A stretch of DNA of 64,000 nt, taken from the NCBI GenBank assembly GCA_947503895.1, contig CANNFT010000001.1, positions 434,001-498,000 of the forward strand, in the 5' to 3' direction. Of this stretch, positions 9,073 to 21,066 are shown piece after piece. Source of the DNA: an uncultured Saccharospirillaceae bacterium (lineage in GTDB: Bacteria > Pseudomonadota > Gammaproteobacteria > Pseudomonadales > Oceanobacteraceae). Numbering within the stretch: the first letter of the stretch is position 1; every line of letters begins with the position of its first letter. The translations under genes were made by a program, and so were the position numbers. The notes under the pieces were generated by a model. It was not told where the DNA came from, did not search any database, and saw nothing but the letters and a program-made list of their open reading frames with translations.

Positions 9073-9735
9073 TTGCAGCACACATCTCGCCCCATTTTAT
9101 ATAGCTTTAGACGATGCCCATATGCCATGCGGAGTCGGCTCGCACTGGCCTACGCACTCCCAGCACAGACCATTGAACTTCGTGAGGTGATACTAAAAGA
9201 TAAACCTGACGCATTATTGCAAGTATCGTCGAAGGCAACGGTTCCCGTTTTAGTGGTCGATAAAGAACTCATCATTGATGAGAGCCTGGATATTATGATT
9301 TGGGCCCTGAACCAACATGATCCAGATCATTGGATGGACGACCAACTTCAAAGCGATATGTATGCGCTTATTGAGAGAAATGATGGTGAATTCAAATGGG
9401 CACTTGATCGCTATAAGTACGCAGACCGATACGATCATCCGGCTTCATTTTATAGGGAGAAAGGAGAAGTGTTTTTAGCGGTTCTGAATGCGAAATTGAG
9501 CAATCACGCGTATTTATACGGCGAAAAACCGTCCATTGCCGATGCAGCCATATTTCCATTTGTTCGACAATTTGCTCATTGTGATAGGGCTTGGTTTGAG
9601 CAGTGTGATTACGCTTTATTAAGATCTTGGCTCAATCGCTGGTTAGAGTCGGATTTATTTTTATCCGTCATGAATAAATACCCAAAGTGGCAACCATCAG
9701 CAGAAGGAATCACCCTCTTCCCGAGCACGATATAA
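9073..9735 (+). CDS. Glutathione S-transferase / glutaredoxin-like protein
   Basis: About 220 residues. The N-terminal thioredoxin-like domain has YSFRRCPYAMRSR, a CPYA site like that of glutaredoxin-type GSTs, then TVPVLVVDKELIIDESLDIM with the cis-proline and glutathione-binding ES; a helical C-terminal domain follows (IADAAIFPFVRQFAHCDRAWF). Proteins of this kind are taken as thiol transferases or dehydroascorbate-reductase-like enzymes. The start is uncertain: the frame has only a TTG at 9073, with a poor ribosome-binding site. It converges with topA across a strong shared terminator. Confidence 0.8.
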   Translation: MQHTSRPILYSFRRCPYAMRSRLALAYALPAQTIELREVILKDKPDALLQVSSKATVPVLVVDKELIIDESLDIMIWALNQHDPDHWMDDQLQSDMYALIERNDGEFKWALDRYKYADRYDHPASFYREKGEVFLAVLNAKLSNHAYLYGEKPSIADAAIFPFVRQFAHCDRAWFEQCDYALLRSWLNRWLESDLFLSVMNKYPKWQPSAEGITLFPSTI

Positions 9736-9771
9736 ATGAGATTGCTTTTTCAACCAATAAACAGGCATCTA

Positions 9772-9811
9772 CAAACAAAACAAGGCGCATAAAAGCGCCT
9801 TGTTTTGTTTG
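9772..9811. terminator. Bidirectional terminator between GST-like gene and topA
   Basis: A perfect 17-base inverted repeat (9772-9788 with 9795-9811) around the loop ATAAAA, with A-rich and T-rich outer halves so that both convergent transcripts end in a U-rich tract. Confidence 0.9.
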
Positions 9812-9832
9812 TACGCATAGATTAAATCAATG

Positions 9833-12472
9833 CTACTTTTTCTTTTTTGATTCTTTCTCTACCCACTTCCCTTCTTCGTAAAATGCACTCCAGCCAGAAG
9901 CTTTGCCCTCTTCATTTTCAGAAGCGACATATTGCTGCTGAGTCTTACGGCTAAACCGCACTGTTGCAGGATTGCCATCGCCATCTTGCTCAGGCGCCGT
10001 TAACAAGAAATGATATTTCTCTGGCAATGCATCTTTATGCGGCTTTAGCTCGGATACTCTTGGTGCACGGGTTTCACGATTCTTAGGGAACTGGCTTGCA
10101 GCCAAAAATAAACCAGAGGCACCGTCACGCAATACATAGGTGTCTTCAACCTTAACACATTGCAATTCAGGCATTGGAATCGGGTCCATTTTCGGCGGTG
10201 CCGGCTGCCCACTCTTCAATAACTTCCGAGTGTTTTTACACGATTCATTCATACAACCAAAGTACTTGCCAAAGCGGCCGTTTTTGAGCTGCATCTCATC
10301 GCCGCATTTATCGCACTCTAAGGTTGGTCCATCATAACCTTTGATTTTGAATTCTCCGGTTTCGATTTCAAAACCTTCGCAATCAGGGTTATTACCGCAG
10401 ATATGCAGTTTTCGCTTTTCATCTAACAGGTAACTTTCCATAGCTGCGCTGCAAATGGTGCAGCGTCGCTTGTCTATCAGACGACGGCTTTCTGCCTCTT
10501 CATCGTCATCAGCGCTGATGGCCTCATCACCCGGTGTTAAATTCATGGTCTTCGTGCAGCGTTCTTTTGGCGGGAGCGCGTAGCCTTCACACCCTAGAAA
10601 TACGCCTGTTGAGCCCGTTCGAATTAACATTTTCCGACTGCACTCCGGGCAATCTATGTCTGTCTTCACCGTCGAATTAGGGCGCATGCCGCCTTCTTCG
10701 TTACTGGCTTTGTCCAGCTTGATGGAGAAGTCATCATAAAAGCTATTCAGAACGCGCTTCCATTTATCGCGGCCTTCTGCGATATCGTCCAACTGCTCTT
10801 CCATGTTGGCGGTGAAGCTGTAGTTCATCAGATCAGTGAAGTTCTCACTGAGGCGATTGGTGACGATTTCGCCCATTTTTTCCGCATAGAATCGACGCCC
10901 TTCAAGGCGGACATACCCACGATCTTGAATCGTTGAAATAATCGAGGCGTAAGTTGAGGGTCTTCCAATGCCACGCTTTTCGAGTTCACGTACTAAGCTG
11001 GCTTCATTAAACCGAGGTGCTGGTTTCGTGAAGTGCTGCTTAGGCTCAACTTCTACGAGCTTAAGCTCCTCACCTTTTTTCAAGTCTGGAAGCAGTTTGT
11101 CATCTTCACCCTTGCCTTGAGCCGTTAGTGCACGCATGTGACCATCAAAGCGAATCACTCGGCCTTTCGCCTTCAACTCAAAGTCGCCTGCTGCCACGCT
11201 CAATGTACTACTGGTGAATTCTGCATCCGCCATTTGACAAGCCATGAAACGTCTACGTATCAAGTCATAGAGCTTCTCTGCGTCGGGCTCCATACCTTTA
11301 AGATCTCCAGCGGACATTCTGACGTCTGAAGGGCGAATCGCTTCGTGAGCTTCTTGTGCGCCGTCTTTGCTGCTGTAGACTCTCGGTTCTTTTGGCAAAT
11401 ACTTTTCGCCGTAAAGATCCATAATGTATTCACGTGCGGATTCAACAGCATCTTTACTCAAGTTTGTCGAATCAGTACGCATGTACGTGATGTAGCCGCC
11501 TTCATACAAGCGCTGCGCCATCATCATGGTTTTCTTGACACTAAAACCTAACCGAGTACTGGCGGCTTGCTGAAGCGTCGACGTGATAAAAGGGGCCGCA
11601 GGCTTTGAGCGAGTAGGCTTGTCTTCACGATTGGAAACCACATACTTAGCAGCTTGCAGCTTCTGAACGGATGCCATTGCCTGCTCTTCATTCACAGGCT
11701 TATATTCAGCACCCTTCTCCTTCAATACCTGAAAGCGAACAGCGTCGCCCTTCTCAGGCTGCAATTGGCTGAAGGTTTCCCAGTATTCTTCTGGGATAAA
11801 AGCACGGATTTCAGCCTCACGCTCAACCACCAACTTTACAGCAACAGATTGAACGCGACCCGCTGACAACCCACGAGCGATTTTTGCCCATAGCAGCGGC
11901 GACAACATGAAACCCACCACTCGATCTAGAAAGCGGCGTGCTTGCTGAGCGTTTACTCGATTGATATCCAGCTCGGAGGGCTCTTCAAACGCCTGCTTGA
12001 TGGCTGTTTTAGTGATCTCATTGAACACAACGCGCTTATACGGCGCACCTGTGTCTCCGATGACCTCTTTCAAATGCCACGCTATAGCCTCACCTTCTCT
12101 ATCCAAATCCGTTGCGAGGTAGATCGTATCAGCATCTTTAGCTAATTTTTGTAACTCGCTGACCACCTTCTCCTTACCAGGAAGGATCTCATAATTGGCA
12201 GCCCAATCAGATTCCGGATCCACACCCATTTTTTCAATGAGTTTGGTTTTTTCCTTCTTCTTTTTATGAACAATCTTGTCTTCGGGTGACAATTTGCGAG
12301 TGATCGCAGCTTGTCTGGCCCGCTCTTTAGCATCCACCGGTTTTTTATTTGCACCAGTGGGCAAATCTCTCACGTGACCAACAGAAGACTTAACAATGAA
12401 ATCTTTACCCAAATACTTGTTTATCGTTTTGGCTTTTGCTGGTGACTCTACAATTACTAGCGACTTTCCCAT
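9833..12472 (-). CDS. topA: DNA topoisomerase I (type IA)
   Basis: 879 residues, the usual length. The TOPRIM domain is at the start ([20 protein letters not shown], then [17 protein letters not shown] with the metal-binding DLDRE). The active-site tyrosine lies in [15 protein letters not shown] near residue 330. Three four-cysteine zinc-ribbon repeats follow at about 660, 720 and 770 (CPEC, CTIC, CDKC), then a lysine-rich tail. The enzyme relaxes negative supercoils in the nucleoid. It is monocistronic, ends at a bidirectional terminator, and diverges from the membrane-anchored protein at 12679. Confidence 0.98.
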   Translation of the reverse strand: MGKSLVIVESPAKAKTINKYLGKDFIVKSSVGHVRDLPTGANKKPVDAKERARQAAITRKLSPEDKIVHKKKKEKTKLIEKMGVDPESDWAANYEILPGKEKVVSELQKLAKDADTIYLATDLDREGEAIAWHLKEVIGDTGAPYKRVVFNEITKTAIKQAFEEPSELDINRVNAQQARRFLDRVVGFMLSPLLWAKIARGLSAGRVQSVAVKLVVEREAEIRAFIPEEYWETFSQLQPEKGDAVRFQVLKEKGAEYKPVNEEQAMASVQKLQAAKYVVSNREDKPTRSKPAAPFITSTLQQAASTRLGFSVKKTMMMAQRLYEGGYITYMRTDSTNLSKDAVESAREYIMDLYGEKYLPKEPRVYSSKDGAQEAHEAIRPSDVRMSAGDLKGMEPDAEKLYDLIRRRFMACQMADAEFTSSTLSVAAGDFELKAKGRVIRFDGHMRALTAQGKGEDDKLLPDLKKGEELKLVEVEPKQHFTKPAPRFNEASLVRELEKRGIGRPSTYASIISTIQDRGYVRLEGRRFYAEKMGEIVTNRLSENFTDLMNYSFTANMEEQLDDIAEGRDKWKRVLNSFYDDFSIKLDKASNEEGGMRPNSTVKTDIDCPECSRKMLIRTGSTGVFLGCEGYALPPKERCTKTMNLTPGDEAISADDDEEAESRRLIDKRRCTICSAAMESYLLDEKRKLHICGNNPDCEGFEIETGEFKIKGYDGPTLECDKCGDEMQLKNGRFGKYFGCMNESCKNTRKLLKSGQPAPPKMDPIPMPELQCVKVEDTYVLRDGASGLFLAASQFPKNRETRAPRVSELKPHKDALPEKYHFLLTAPEQDGDGNPATVRFSRKTQQQYVASENEEGKASGWSAFYEEGKWVEKESKKKK

Positions 12473-12678
12473 TACCGGATATACCTATTAAATTCCTTCG
12501 TCACGCATGTGTCTGGCTGGCGACATATATAAGGGCCACTATGGCCAGGGTCAAGTAAAAACGGAACAATCTGCGTACTAATACCCTTAGTGTTCAGAAT
12601 TTATACATCATCACACCGCTCAAGCCGGTGCTACACTTAGAACAAGACTTAGCTGCTTTAAGAAAAAATGCAACCAAT

Positions 12679-13440
12679 ATGACCTATATCATCATCGTTC
12701 TTTTAGTATTGGCAGGATTGGGCGCACTGATATTTGCACATAAAGTGGCGCAAAAGGACAAGCAAAACCGAAAACTAAAAAAACAAGCCAAGCAACTCAC
12801 GACCCGAGCAAATGATGTTTGGGATCTAACTGATCAAATTTCAAACTACATTAAAGCGGCAGACATTACATCCAGCTTAATAGACTATTACATTCATCTA
12901 TTACGAGTAAGAGAAGAACTCTTCGTCCATGAAGACTTGGAGGATCGTATCAACGAGGCAGAACAATTTAAAGCAACCTGCCAACAGAAGGCCGTTGTCA
13001 CCCAGTTAGAAAATGACCAAGAAATTAATCAAGCTAAGCGTGTATTTGCAAAATCGAGCAAAATGTTAAGAGCTGCACTCAATAAAAAAGTTATTTCTGG
13101 ACAAGCTTGTGTCAGTATGCGTCAAGCCATGCGTCTTAGAATGCTTCACCTTGAAGTAGATGCATACGAACGTTTTGGCGATAAAGCAGGTGACAATAAT
13201 GACCCTGCTATGGCTACAAACTATTACAAATTTGCGAAAAAGCTACTTATCGAAAGTGATTTGAAATTTGATGGAAAAAACCAACGGGTTCGAGATATTA
13301 CAGATAAAAACCAACGACTTTTTGGCAATGTCATTGAGGATCGATTAACGAAACAAGTCGATGAAGAAGCTGATGCTGTAGATGAATTCGGCATACCTAA
13401 AAGCGCAAAGTCAGCTGATTCACAAAAGAAAAAAATATGA
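12679..13440 (+). CDS. Membrane-anchored protein of unknown function
   Basis: From the ATG at 12679 the protein has 253 residues: one N-terminal membrane segment (MTYIIIVLLVLAGLGALIFA) and then a long, charged, mostly helical cytoplasmic part rich in lysine, glutamine and glutamate. The frame extends back to a GTG at 12628, but the extra 17 residues are polar and would precede the membrane anchor, so the ATG is preferred. No domain is recognised. It diverges from topA. The stop codon overlaps a small hairpin (AGCTGG at 13440-13445 with CCAGCT at 13453-13458) without a T tract. Confidence 0.75.
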   Translation: MTYIIIVLLVLAGLGALIFAHKVAQKDKQNRKLKKQAKQLTTRANDVWDLTDQISNYIKAADITSSLIDYYIHLLRVREELFVHEDLEDRINEAEQFKATCQQKAVVTQLENDQEINQAKRVFAKSSKMLRAALNKKVISGQACVSMRQAMRLRMLHLEVDAYERFGDKAGDNNDPAMATNYYKFAKKLLIESDLKFDGKNQRVRDITDKNQRLFGNVIEDRLTKQVDEEADAVDEFGIPKSAKSADSQKKKI

Positions 13441-13494
13441 GCTGGCTATTTTCCAGCTAGTCTAAATACAGTACAACCTTCGCGCATAATTTAA

Positions 13495-13710
13495 TCAGTC
13501 GAGTTTAATCGGCTCAAAACGCAATACCTGCTCACCATCTACCGAAACCGTTTCCTTGAACATTGCCATCGGCCTGACCCAAAAACCATATTCACCATAC
13601 AATGCCTGATAGTACACAAGCCATTCCTCAGTTTCTGAGTGCTGAGCACAACCAATCACTTTGTAAAGTGGGCCTTTGTAATGTTGATAGATACCGGGTT
13701 GAACTTTCAT
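13495..13710 (-). CDS. DUF1653 family small protein
   Basis: 71 residues starting MKVQPGIYQHYKGPLYKVIG and containing EEWLVYYQALYGEYGFWVRP, the compact beta-rich pattern of DUF1653 proteins (tyrosine/tryptophan-rich, P-G-x-Y-x-H-Y-K-G). Function of the family is unknown. The ATG at 13710 is the natural start; three more codons upstream would need TTG. It lies between the membrane-anchored gene and the fadBA terminator and appears independent. Confidence 0.85.
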   Translation of the reverse strand: MKVQPGIYQHYKGPLYKVIGCAQHSETEEWLVYYQALYGEYGFWVRPMAMFKETVSVDGEQVLRFEPIKLD

Positions 13711-13847
13711 AATATTCAATATTTTAATTTTTATTCATGACAGTAAGAACGCGACGGGTTACTCAACCCTTCATTTTCAATAGAAGATCTTTGCAGTCAT
13801 AGCGCACTACCTGCGTCGCATTGAACGATTCTATGCATACACAAAAT

Positions 13848-13879
13848 AAAAAAGGCTAGGCAAAAGCCTAGCCTTTTTT
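13848..13879 (-). terminator. Rho-independent terminator after fadA
   Basis: A 14-base perfect stem (13848-13861 with 13866-13879) around AAAA, with AAAAAA on one side and TTTTTTT on the other. It lies 26 bases beyond the fadA stop and can act in both directions. Confidence 0.9.
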
Positions 13880-13904
13880 TGAAACGTCTAATACCCGATA
13901 GGGT

Positions 13905-15080
<1,176 letters not shown>

Positions 15081-15111
15081 TTAAATTCTCCTATTCGTTA
15101 CTGGTCGCCAG

Positions 15112-17259
15112 TTAGCCGTGGTACTTTTCACCTTTGGCTGCCATTTCACGCATCTTGTCAGTTACGTGATACAGAGGACCAAGGTCTTTGTACTTGTCAG
15201 CCAGTTCTACGAATTTATCTACACCTACTGTGTCGATATAGCGAAGTGCACCACCACGGAATGGAGGGAAACCTACGCCGAATACCAATGCCATATCTGC
15301 TTCGGCAGCTGTATCAACGATGCCTTCTTCAAGACAACGAACTACTTCGTTACACATTGGGATCATGCAGCGAGCAATAATTTCTTCAGCGTCGAAGTCT
15401 TTTGCTTCACCCAGTACAGGTGCAAGCATTTCAAGAATGGCTTCATCGAAAACTTTTTTCGGCTTGCCTTTCTTGTCTTCTTCGTATTTGTAGAAGCCTT
15501 TTTTGTTCTTCTGACCGTAGTATTCATTTTCGAATAACACGTCCATTGCAGACTTAAAGTCAGCACGCATGCGCTCAGGGAAACCATCAGCCATTACTTC
15601 GTTGGCGTGCTTACCTGTATCGATACCCACAACGTCTAGCAAGTATGCAGGACCCATTGGGAAACCGAATTTCTCCATTACTTTATCCACTTGACGGAAA
15701 TCAGCACCGTCACGTAGAAGTGCAGCAAAACCACCGAAGTATGGGAATAGTACGCGGTTAACAAGGAAACCTGGGCAATCGTTTACAACGATTGGGGTTT
15801 TACCCATTTGCTTAGCATAAGCAACTGTCGTCGCCACTGCTTCTTCAGATGTTTTTGCACCACGAATAACTTCAACCAATGGCATCATGTGCACTGGGTT
15901 GAAGAAGTGCATACCAAGGAAGTTTTCTGGACGCTTCAAGTCTTCGGCTAACAAATCAATTGAGATTGTCGAGGTGTTAGAAGTAACGATGCAATCTTCG
16001 CTAACTTTGTCTTCCACTTCAGCAAGAACGATTTTCTTAACTTTAGGGTTTTCAACAACCGCTTCAACCACTAAGTCAACGTCGCCGAATTCAGCATAGC
16101 TAAGCGTAGGACGAATGCGGTTTAGTGCTTCACCCATTGCAAGCGGCTTCATTTTCTTGCGCTCTACACGCTTAGAAAGAAGTTTGTTCGCCTCAGCCAG
16201 ACCCAACTCGATACCCGCTTCTGCGATATCTTTCATTAGGATTGGCGTGCCTTTTAGCGCCGATTGAAAAGCGATACCGCCACCCATGATACCAGCACCT
16301 AATACAGCTGCTTTTTTGGTTGGCTTGGCTTTCTTATCGTATTCTTTTGCTTTTTTCTTCAAGAACTGATCGTTGTTAAACAATCCGATCAATGCTTGTG
16401 ATTCAGTAGTCTTAGCCAATTTAGCGAAGCCTTTAGCTTCCACTTCTAGCGCTTTATCACGACCGAAGTTTGCAGCCTTCTGCATGCTCTTGATCGCTTC
16501 GATTGGCGCTGGGTATTGGCCTTTGGTTTGACCGGCTACGAAACCTTTTGCAGTTTCGAATACCATCATTTGTTCCATTGGGTTTAGCTTAAGCTTTGAA
16601 GTTTTCTCTTCACGCTTCGCTTCCCAGTTTAGGTTACCGGCAATGGCGTCTTTCAGCATTGCAACCGTTTCTTCTTTTAGCTTATCAGCTGAAACAACGG
16701 CATCAACGGCACCAAACTTCAGTGCTTTTTCAGGCTTGTTCTCAGCGCCCATGCAGATCCATTCGATCGCATTGTCTGCACCGATAACGCGAGGAAGACG
16801 GACTGTACCGCCGAAGCCAGGGTAAATCCCTAATTTAACTTCTGGTAGGCCCACTTTTGCCGCTTCAGACATAACACGATAGTCAGTCGATAGGCACATT
16901 TCGAAACCACCACCTAATGCGATACCATTGATGGCTGTCGCAGTTGGGAATGGTAGGTCTTCAACAGCATTGAAGATCTTATTGGCTTCTAAAATCCACT
17001 CAATGATTACTTCTGGCTCTTGAGCAAACGTGTCACCAAATTCTGTGATGTCTGCGCCTACGATGAAGCAATCTTTACCAGAGGTAACGACTAAGCCTTT
17101 AACATCGCTGTTGCCTTTTAATGCTTCAGTGGAGGCCTTTAGGTCTTCCAAAGTAACACGATTGAACTTATTTACGGATTCGCCTTGCAGATCGAAGTTT
17201 AATTCGGCAATGCCGTCTTCGAGCATCTTAACCGTGATGGCTTTACCTTCGTAAATCAT
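15112..17259 (-). CDS. fadB: Multifunctional enoyl-CoA hydratase/3-hydroxyacyl-CoA dehydrogenase (alpha subunit)
   Basis: 715 residues from the ATG at 17259, which has GGAGA seven bases upstream; a TTG two codons earlier is less likely. The N-terminal crotonase domain shows [17 protein letters not shown] and [20 protein letters not shown], which carry the two catalytic glutamates. The NAD domain begins at about residue 315 with [16 protein letters not shown], and [16 protein letters not shown] holds the dehydrogenase histidine. FadB hydrates enoyl-CoA and oxidises 3-hydroxyacyl-CoA for FadA. The operon probably answers to a PsrA-like repressor (see 17403-17432). Confidence 0.98.
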   Translation of the reverse strand: MIYEGKAITVKMLEDGIAELNFDLQGESVNKFNRVTLEDLKASTEALKGNSDVKGLVVTSGKDCFIVGADITEFGDTFAQEPEVIIEWILEANKIFNAVEDLPFPTATAINGIALGGGFEMCLSTDYRVMSEAAKVGLPEVKLGIYPGFGGTVRLPRVIGADNAIEWICMGAENKPEKALKFGAVDAVVSADKLKEETVAMLKDAIAGNLNWEAKREEKTSKLKLNPMEQMMVFETAKGFVAGQTKGQYPAPIEAIKSMQKAANFGRDKALEVEAKGFAKLAKTTESQALIGLFNNDQFLKKKAKEYDKKAKPTKKAAVLGAGIMGGGIAFQSALKGTPILMKDIAEAGIELGLAEANKLLSKRVERKKMKPLAMGEALNRIRPTLSYAEFGDVDLVVEAVVENPKVKKIVLAEVEDKVSEDCIVTSNTSTISIDLLAEDLKRPENFLGMHFFNPVHMMPLVEVIRGAKTSEEAVATTVAYAKQMGKTPIVVNDCPGFLVNRVLFPYFGGFAALLRDGADFRQVDKVMEKFGFPMGPAYLLDVVGIDTGKHANEVMADGFPERMRADFKSAMDVLFENEYYGQKNKKGFYKYEEDKKGKPKKVFDEAILEMLAPVLGEAKDFDAEEIIARCMIPMCNEVVRCLEEGIVDTAAEADMALVFGVGFPPFRGGALRYIDTVGVDKFVELADKYKDLGPLYHVTDKMREMAAKGEKYHG

Positions 17260-17402
17260 CAACAAATCTCCACGCTATCTATAGCTGAGTTAAACGCAGA
17301 ACAGCCAGCCGACTATCGTTTTAAACCTAAGTTAGGATCGAATGTCGCTGAGACTGCCCTGCCCTGACGAGCGTTTGACTAAAAAACCATCTTTTAGCCA
17401 TA

Positions 17403-17432
17403 TTCATACGCCCGTTTGAAATTGGTGGGCAA
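17403..17432 (-). promoter_or_regulatory. fadBA promoter with PsrA-like operator
   Basis: Read on the minus strand, TTGCCC (17427-17432) and TATGAA (17403-17408) are 18 bases apart, about 145 bases before fadB. The near-perfect palindrome at 17403-17420 (TTCAAAC-GGGC-GTATGAA on the minus strand, one mismatched pair) covers the -10 region. It fits the form AAAC-N4-GTTT described for PsrA, the TetR-type fatty-acid sensor of gammaproteobacteria. No psrA gene is in the window, so the match is inference. Confidence 0.5.
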
Positions 17433-17789
17433 ACCTTCGTTAAATTCGAGATAAATGTCAACAAATAATCGAATGAGCAGTGAATATTGGATGCATTTCA
17501 TACACTCTATATATCTTTTCCTGCTGACTAGAGTGGTTTTTATACGCCACCACTCGAAATATCGAAAATCCTTGTGATTTTGTCATGATGCGCCAATTGC
17601 ATGTGATTTGACATTAGTTAGTCTTTATAAGCTTTGCCAAGTTTCGGAACGGATATCTTACAGACGCCACTGTTACTGTCCGTGTTTTAGTCAATTAGAG
17701 TGATTTATTAGTATTTTTGGTAATATGACGCCAGTATTGCTTTATATTGGCTCATAATTTTCCGTACACTCGCTGTACAACAAGATGAC
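17433..17789. other. Intergenic region upstream of the exported-protein gene
   Basis: AT-rich sequence between the divergent fadB promoter and the gene at 17808. No open frame, RNA gene or clear repeat was found; the rightward promoter must lie here but was not resolved. Confidence 0.45.
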
Positions 17790-17807
17790 ATGATTCAGGG
17801 CCACACA

Positions 17808-18626
17808 ATGATAAAAATAGACCTGAAGCAAACCTTCCTCATACTCACCGTATGTGGTTTGCTGGCTATATCGCCATTTGCAAGTGCAGACTCAGGCGAC
17901 TCCCTTAAAAAAATTCACGACATGCGACTGCTCGCTTACGGCATGCTTGGCGACTATTACATGTTTAGTGGCTTAGAGGGTGATTCACGCTACAGTCGAG
18001 AAATAGACGCTGGCATTAAAGCATTTGAAGGCCACCTTGCCACCATTACTGCAAATGATAAGAGTGCCGCCAAACTGGCTTCTCTGACACAATCCATTGA
18101 TCTTTGGCTGAAGTTTAAGGAGCTGCTTAATGTGAACCGATCCGACTTCATGCAACAGGGGTTCGCCAACGCCAGACTGGTTACCGATCTCAGCAACATC
18201 GCCATGAGCTTATCCAAAAGTCTTGAAGAAACCTATTCTGATTTGCAGCGTTCGACAGAATATCGAGTGAACCAATGGACCAGCGTGTGCCGAGAAATGG
18301 CGCTCATTATTCAGCGCCTAACAGCAGAGTACACCGCTCGTGGCACGTCCAGTTTGGGTCAAGTCATGCTGGTAAACATTAATGAAGGCGGTATGGATAA
18401 ACAATCAGAACGCTTTGCCAGTATGCTAAAAGAACTTAACGCCGCGCCAGACCAGTCTAAAGCGGTCGCCAAACTGCTGGATCAAGTCGGTGTAAAATGG
18501 GAGTTTATCGCTAAGTCGATAAAAAACTATAACGAAAACGCCGTACCATTCATTGTGAATACGTACGGCGATCGAATTGCTAAAAACTTAGAAACAGTTG
18601 GGGCGCATTACCAAACTCAAATTTAG
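17808..18626 (+). CDS. Exported alpha-helical protein of unknown function
   Basis: 272 residues from the ATG at 17808 (CAGGG lies 8 bases upstream). The N-terminus MIKIDLKQTFLILTVCGLLA followed by PFASADS is a clear Sec signal peptide, so the product is periplasmic. The mature part is helical with no membrane anchor; stretches such as MRLLAYGMLGDYYMFSG and YSDLQRSTEYRVNQWTSVCR recall the four-helix ligand domains of type IV pili/chemotaxis sensors, but I do not recognise the family. An ATG at 17790 is an alternative start. It converges with the gene at 18671 across a hairpin. Confidence 0.75.
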   Translation: MIKIDLKQTFLILTVCGLLAISPFASADSGDSLKKIHDMRLLAYGMLGDYYMFSGLEGDSRYSREIDAGIKAFEGHLATITANDKSAAKLASLTQSIDLWLKFKELLNVNRSDFMQQGFANARLVTDLSNIAMSLSKSLEETYSDLQRSTEYRVNQWTSVCREMALIIQRLTAEYTARGTSSLGQVMLVNINEGGMDKQSERFASMLKELNAAPDQSKAVAKLLDQVGVKWEFIAKSIKNYNENAVPFIVNTYGDRIAKNLETVGAHYQTQI

Positions 18627-18660
18627 GCGAACGCCCGATGATTTGAGCTGATAGATTTCA

Positions 18661-18696
18661 TACAACACGTTCAGGCAATGTTCTGAACGTGTTGTA
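18661..18696. terminator. Hairpin between convergent genes
   Basis: A 14-base perfect stem (18661-18674 with 18683-18696, arms beginning TACAACACGTTCAG) around an 8-base loop. It overlaps the last codons of the minus-strand gene at 18671. No U tract follows on either strand, so it may stabilise 3' ends rather than end transcription by itself. Confidence 0.5.
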
Positions 18697-19162
18697 AAAA
18701 AGATTTCAATGCTTGTACATCAAATTCTTTGCCATTTTCCTGCCACACGATCCGACTCATATAAGGCGTTCTTTCAAGCCCGATAATTGTACAGGGCGAG
18801 CGGGTGATCGCATCTGCTATTTTTGCCTTGAGAACAGCATTGGCTTCCTGCTTGTACCAGCACCACCCTTCCGGTAAGTCATCTTTCAACCAACCATCTT
18901 CACTGCTAACCACCGCCCAAGACGTCGTATCTTTTTTGTCCGGTGACATATTAAAAAGTTGGTAACTTGCACCGGTTAGGTCATCCCTTATCCCACTCTC
19001 TTTTGGCTCTGCCCGAAACCCTTCCAGCTTGACTTTTAGACCAGCCACCAGCGCATCTCTGCGCCAATTGGCCAATTTTTTATCTCTCGGACTGGGACGA
19101 ATCCAAACAATGCTTCCAATAATGACGAGCGCGACGAGTCCAAGTGCCATTAATAAATTCAC
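18671..19162 (-). CDS. Membrane-anchored protein of unknown function after uup
   Basis: 163 residues: one N-terminal membrane helix (MNLLMALGLVALVIIGSIVW) and a soluble domain with aromatic patches (DLPEGWCWYKQEANAVL, RTPYMSRIVWQENGKEFDV). No family is recognised. The GTG start at 19162 shares one base with the uup stop (TAGTG), with GGAGGAGG just upstream, so translational coupling to uup is likely. An internal ATG at 19150 has worse spacing. The 3' end carries a long hairpin. Confidence 0.75.
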   Translation of the reverse strand: MNLLMALGLVALVIIGSIVWIRPSPRDKKLANWRRDALVAGLKVKLEGFRAEPKESGIRDDLTGASYQLFNMSPDKKDTTSWAVVSSEDGWLKDDLPEGWCWYKQEANAVLKAKIADAITRSPCTIIGLERTPYMSRIVWQENGKEFDVQALKSFLQHVQNIA

Positions 19163-21066
19163 TAACCCTCCTCCTGCATCGCTTCAAGCTCTAACCATCT
19201 TTCCATGACTTCTTCTAGTTTTCCTTGAGTCGTTTCCAGTTTGGTTAGCGTGTCGGTAACGGTTACATTGTCTTGAGCATAAAAATCAGGCTTAGCAATC
19301 TCTGCTTCCAATGATTCCACTTCCCCTTCTAGCTTTTCTATACTCGCTGGCAATTCCTCTAATTCGCGTTGCAGCTTATAGCTTAACTTTTTAACCTTTT
19401 TTTCCACTACCGGCATTTTCGGCTTCGCCTTGGCCGTAGGTTTACTTTCTACTTTTATGGCGTCAGGGTCTTTCAGTCGAAAGCCTCGACCAAACCAGTC
19501 GCTGTATCCACCTACGTGATCGGTTACCACGCCTTCATTTTCAAAAACGAGAAGAGATGTTACAACGTTATCTAGAAATGCTCGATCGTGGCTCACCACC
19601 AGTAAAGTTCCGGGATATTCCGTTAACCGCCCCTCTAGTAATTCAAGTGTTTCGACATCTAGGTCATTGGTAGGCTCATCGAGGATAAGCATATTGCTCG
19701 GCTTACTGAATAATTTAGCCAGCATCACTCGACTCGTTTCACCCCCTGATAAAGCTTTAACCGGCGTGCGTGCACGTTGAGGCGTAAACAAAAAGTCACC
19801 TAAGTAACCTAAGATATGTTTGTTTTCTCCACCAATTTCAATGTACTCACGGCCTTCAGAAATATTGTCTATGACGTTCTTTTCTAAATCTAAGTTACCG
19901 CGCAATTGATCAAAATAAGCAATTTCTAGCTTGGTGCCCTGCTTGATGGAGCCAGACTGAGGTTCAAGTTGCTTGAGCAACAGTCGAAGTAATGTACTTT
20001 TGCCACATCCGTTTACACCTAATAAACCAATGCGATCGCCTCGCTGAATAATGGTCGAAAAGTCTTCGACGATGGGCTTATTTTCAAATCCGTACTGAAT
20101 GTTTTTCGCTTCAATCACAATCTTTCCAGATTTATCCGCAGCATCCATGGAAAAATCTGCTTTACCTTGACGATCTCTGCGCTCGCTACGTTCCTGACGC
20201 ATGGCTTTTAGAGCACGAACTCGTCCTTCATTCCTTGTGCGACGGGCTTTGATGCCCTGACGAATCCATTTTTCTTCTTCTGCTAAACGCTTATCGAATA
20301 GAGCATTTTCTTTTTCTTCATCTTCTGCCCTTTTTTCACGCCAAGCAATCAGCCCATCATAGTCTGAGCCGTTATAGGTATATAGATGACCGCGGTCTAA
20401 CTCTACGACCTGTCGGGCGACCTTCTCCATAAAGGCCCTATCGTGGGTGATAAATAATATGGCACCGGGATAATCCGCCAGCTGTTCTTCTAACCACTCG
20501 ATCGCGGGGATATCCAAATGGTTGGTGGGTTCGTCCAGCAGTAAAACATCCGGTTCACTGAGTAGCGCACGCCCCAGCATCACTCGACGACGCCACCCAC
20601 CCGATAACTCCGCCATGGTTTTCTCAATGGGCAGGTTAAGTTTTTTGACAACGACATCGGCTTTTTGCTGTAAACGCCATCCATCGTTCGATTCAATCGT
20701 ATGCTGTAGTCGCTCGAGTTTCTTTAAATCTTGTTCCGTCGCAGCCGTTTTGGATAAGGCGTCATAATCTTTCAATGCTTGACCTAATGTTTCTAGTCCA
20801 CTTAACACCACATCCATGACGTTTCGCTCATCCGCCGCAGGGAGATTTTGCGGCAGTTCCCCGACTCTAATGCCATCGGGAATTCGCACGTAACCACCAT
20901 CGGCTTGCTGTTGTCCCAGCAATACGCGGAACAATGATGACTTACCCGCCCCATTGCGACCCACGAGACAGATGCGGTCTTTCTCGTTAATGGTGAGCGA
21001 CGCTTTATCCAGCAGCACCTGTTCGCCGTAATGCATACTTAATTCTTCTAAAACCACGACAGGCAT
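19162..21066 (-). CDS. uup: ABC-F family ATPase Uup
   Basis: 634 residues with two ABC nucleotide-binding domains in one chain and no membrane segments. Domain 1 has Walker A GRNGAGKSS, signature LSGGWRRR and Walker B LLLDEPTNHLD; domain 2 has GVNGCGKST, LSGGETSR and LILDEPTNDLD. The linker KARRTRNEGRVRALKAMR and the C-terminal coiled coil (KLSYKLQRELEELP) are typical of Uup. ABC-F proteins act on ribosomes; Uup has been linked to precise excision of transposons and to DNA branch-structure binding. It heads a two-gene unit with the gene at 18671. Confidence 0.93.
   Translation of the reverse strand: MPVVVLEELSMHYGEQVLLDKASLTINEKDRICLVGRNGAGKSSLFRVLLGQQQADGGYVRIPDGIRVGELPQNLPAADERNVMDVVLSGLETLGQALKDYDALSKTAATEQDLKKLERLQHTIESNDGWRLQQKADVVVKKLNLPIEKTMAELSGGWRRRVMLGRALLSEPDVLLLDEPTNHLDIPAIEWLEEQLADYPGAILFITHDRAFMEKVARQVVELDRGHLYTYNGSDYDGLIAWREKRAEDEEKENALFDKRLAEEEKWIRQGIKARRTRNEGRVRALKAMRQERSERRDRQGKADFSMDAADKSGKIVIEAKNIQYGFENKPIVEDFSTIIQRGDRIGLLGVNGCGKSTLLRLLLKQLEPQSGSIKQGTKLEIAYFDQLRGNLDLEKNVIDNISEGREYIEIGGENKHILGYLGDFLFTPQRARTPVKALSGGETSRVMLAKLFSKPSNMLILDEPTNDLDVETLELLEGRLTEYPGTLLVVSHDRAFLDNVVTSLLVFENEGVVTDHVGGYSDWFGRGFRLKDPDAIKVESKPTAKAKPKMPVVEKKVKKLSYKLQRELEELPASIEKLEGEVESLEAEIAKPDFYAQDNVTVTDTLTKLETTQGKLEEVMERWLELEAMQEEG

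Noticed and set aside
15118..15537. 139-codon plus-strand frame
   Set aside because: Antisense to fadB, phenylalanine-rich shadow of lysine codons; no protein features.
17360..17385. Second PsrA-like site upstream of fadB
   Set aside because: Only one half (GTTTGAC) matches; the other arm does not form a palindrome.
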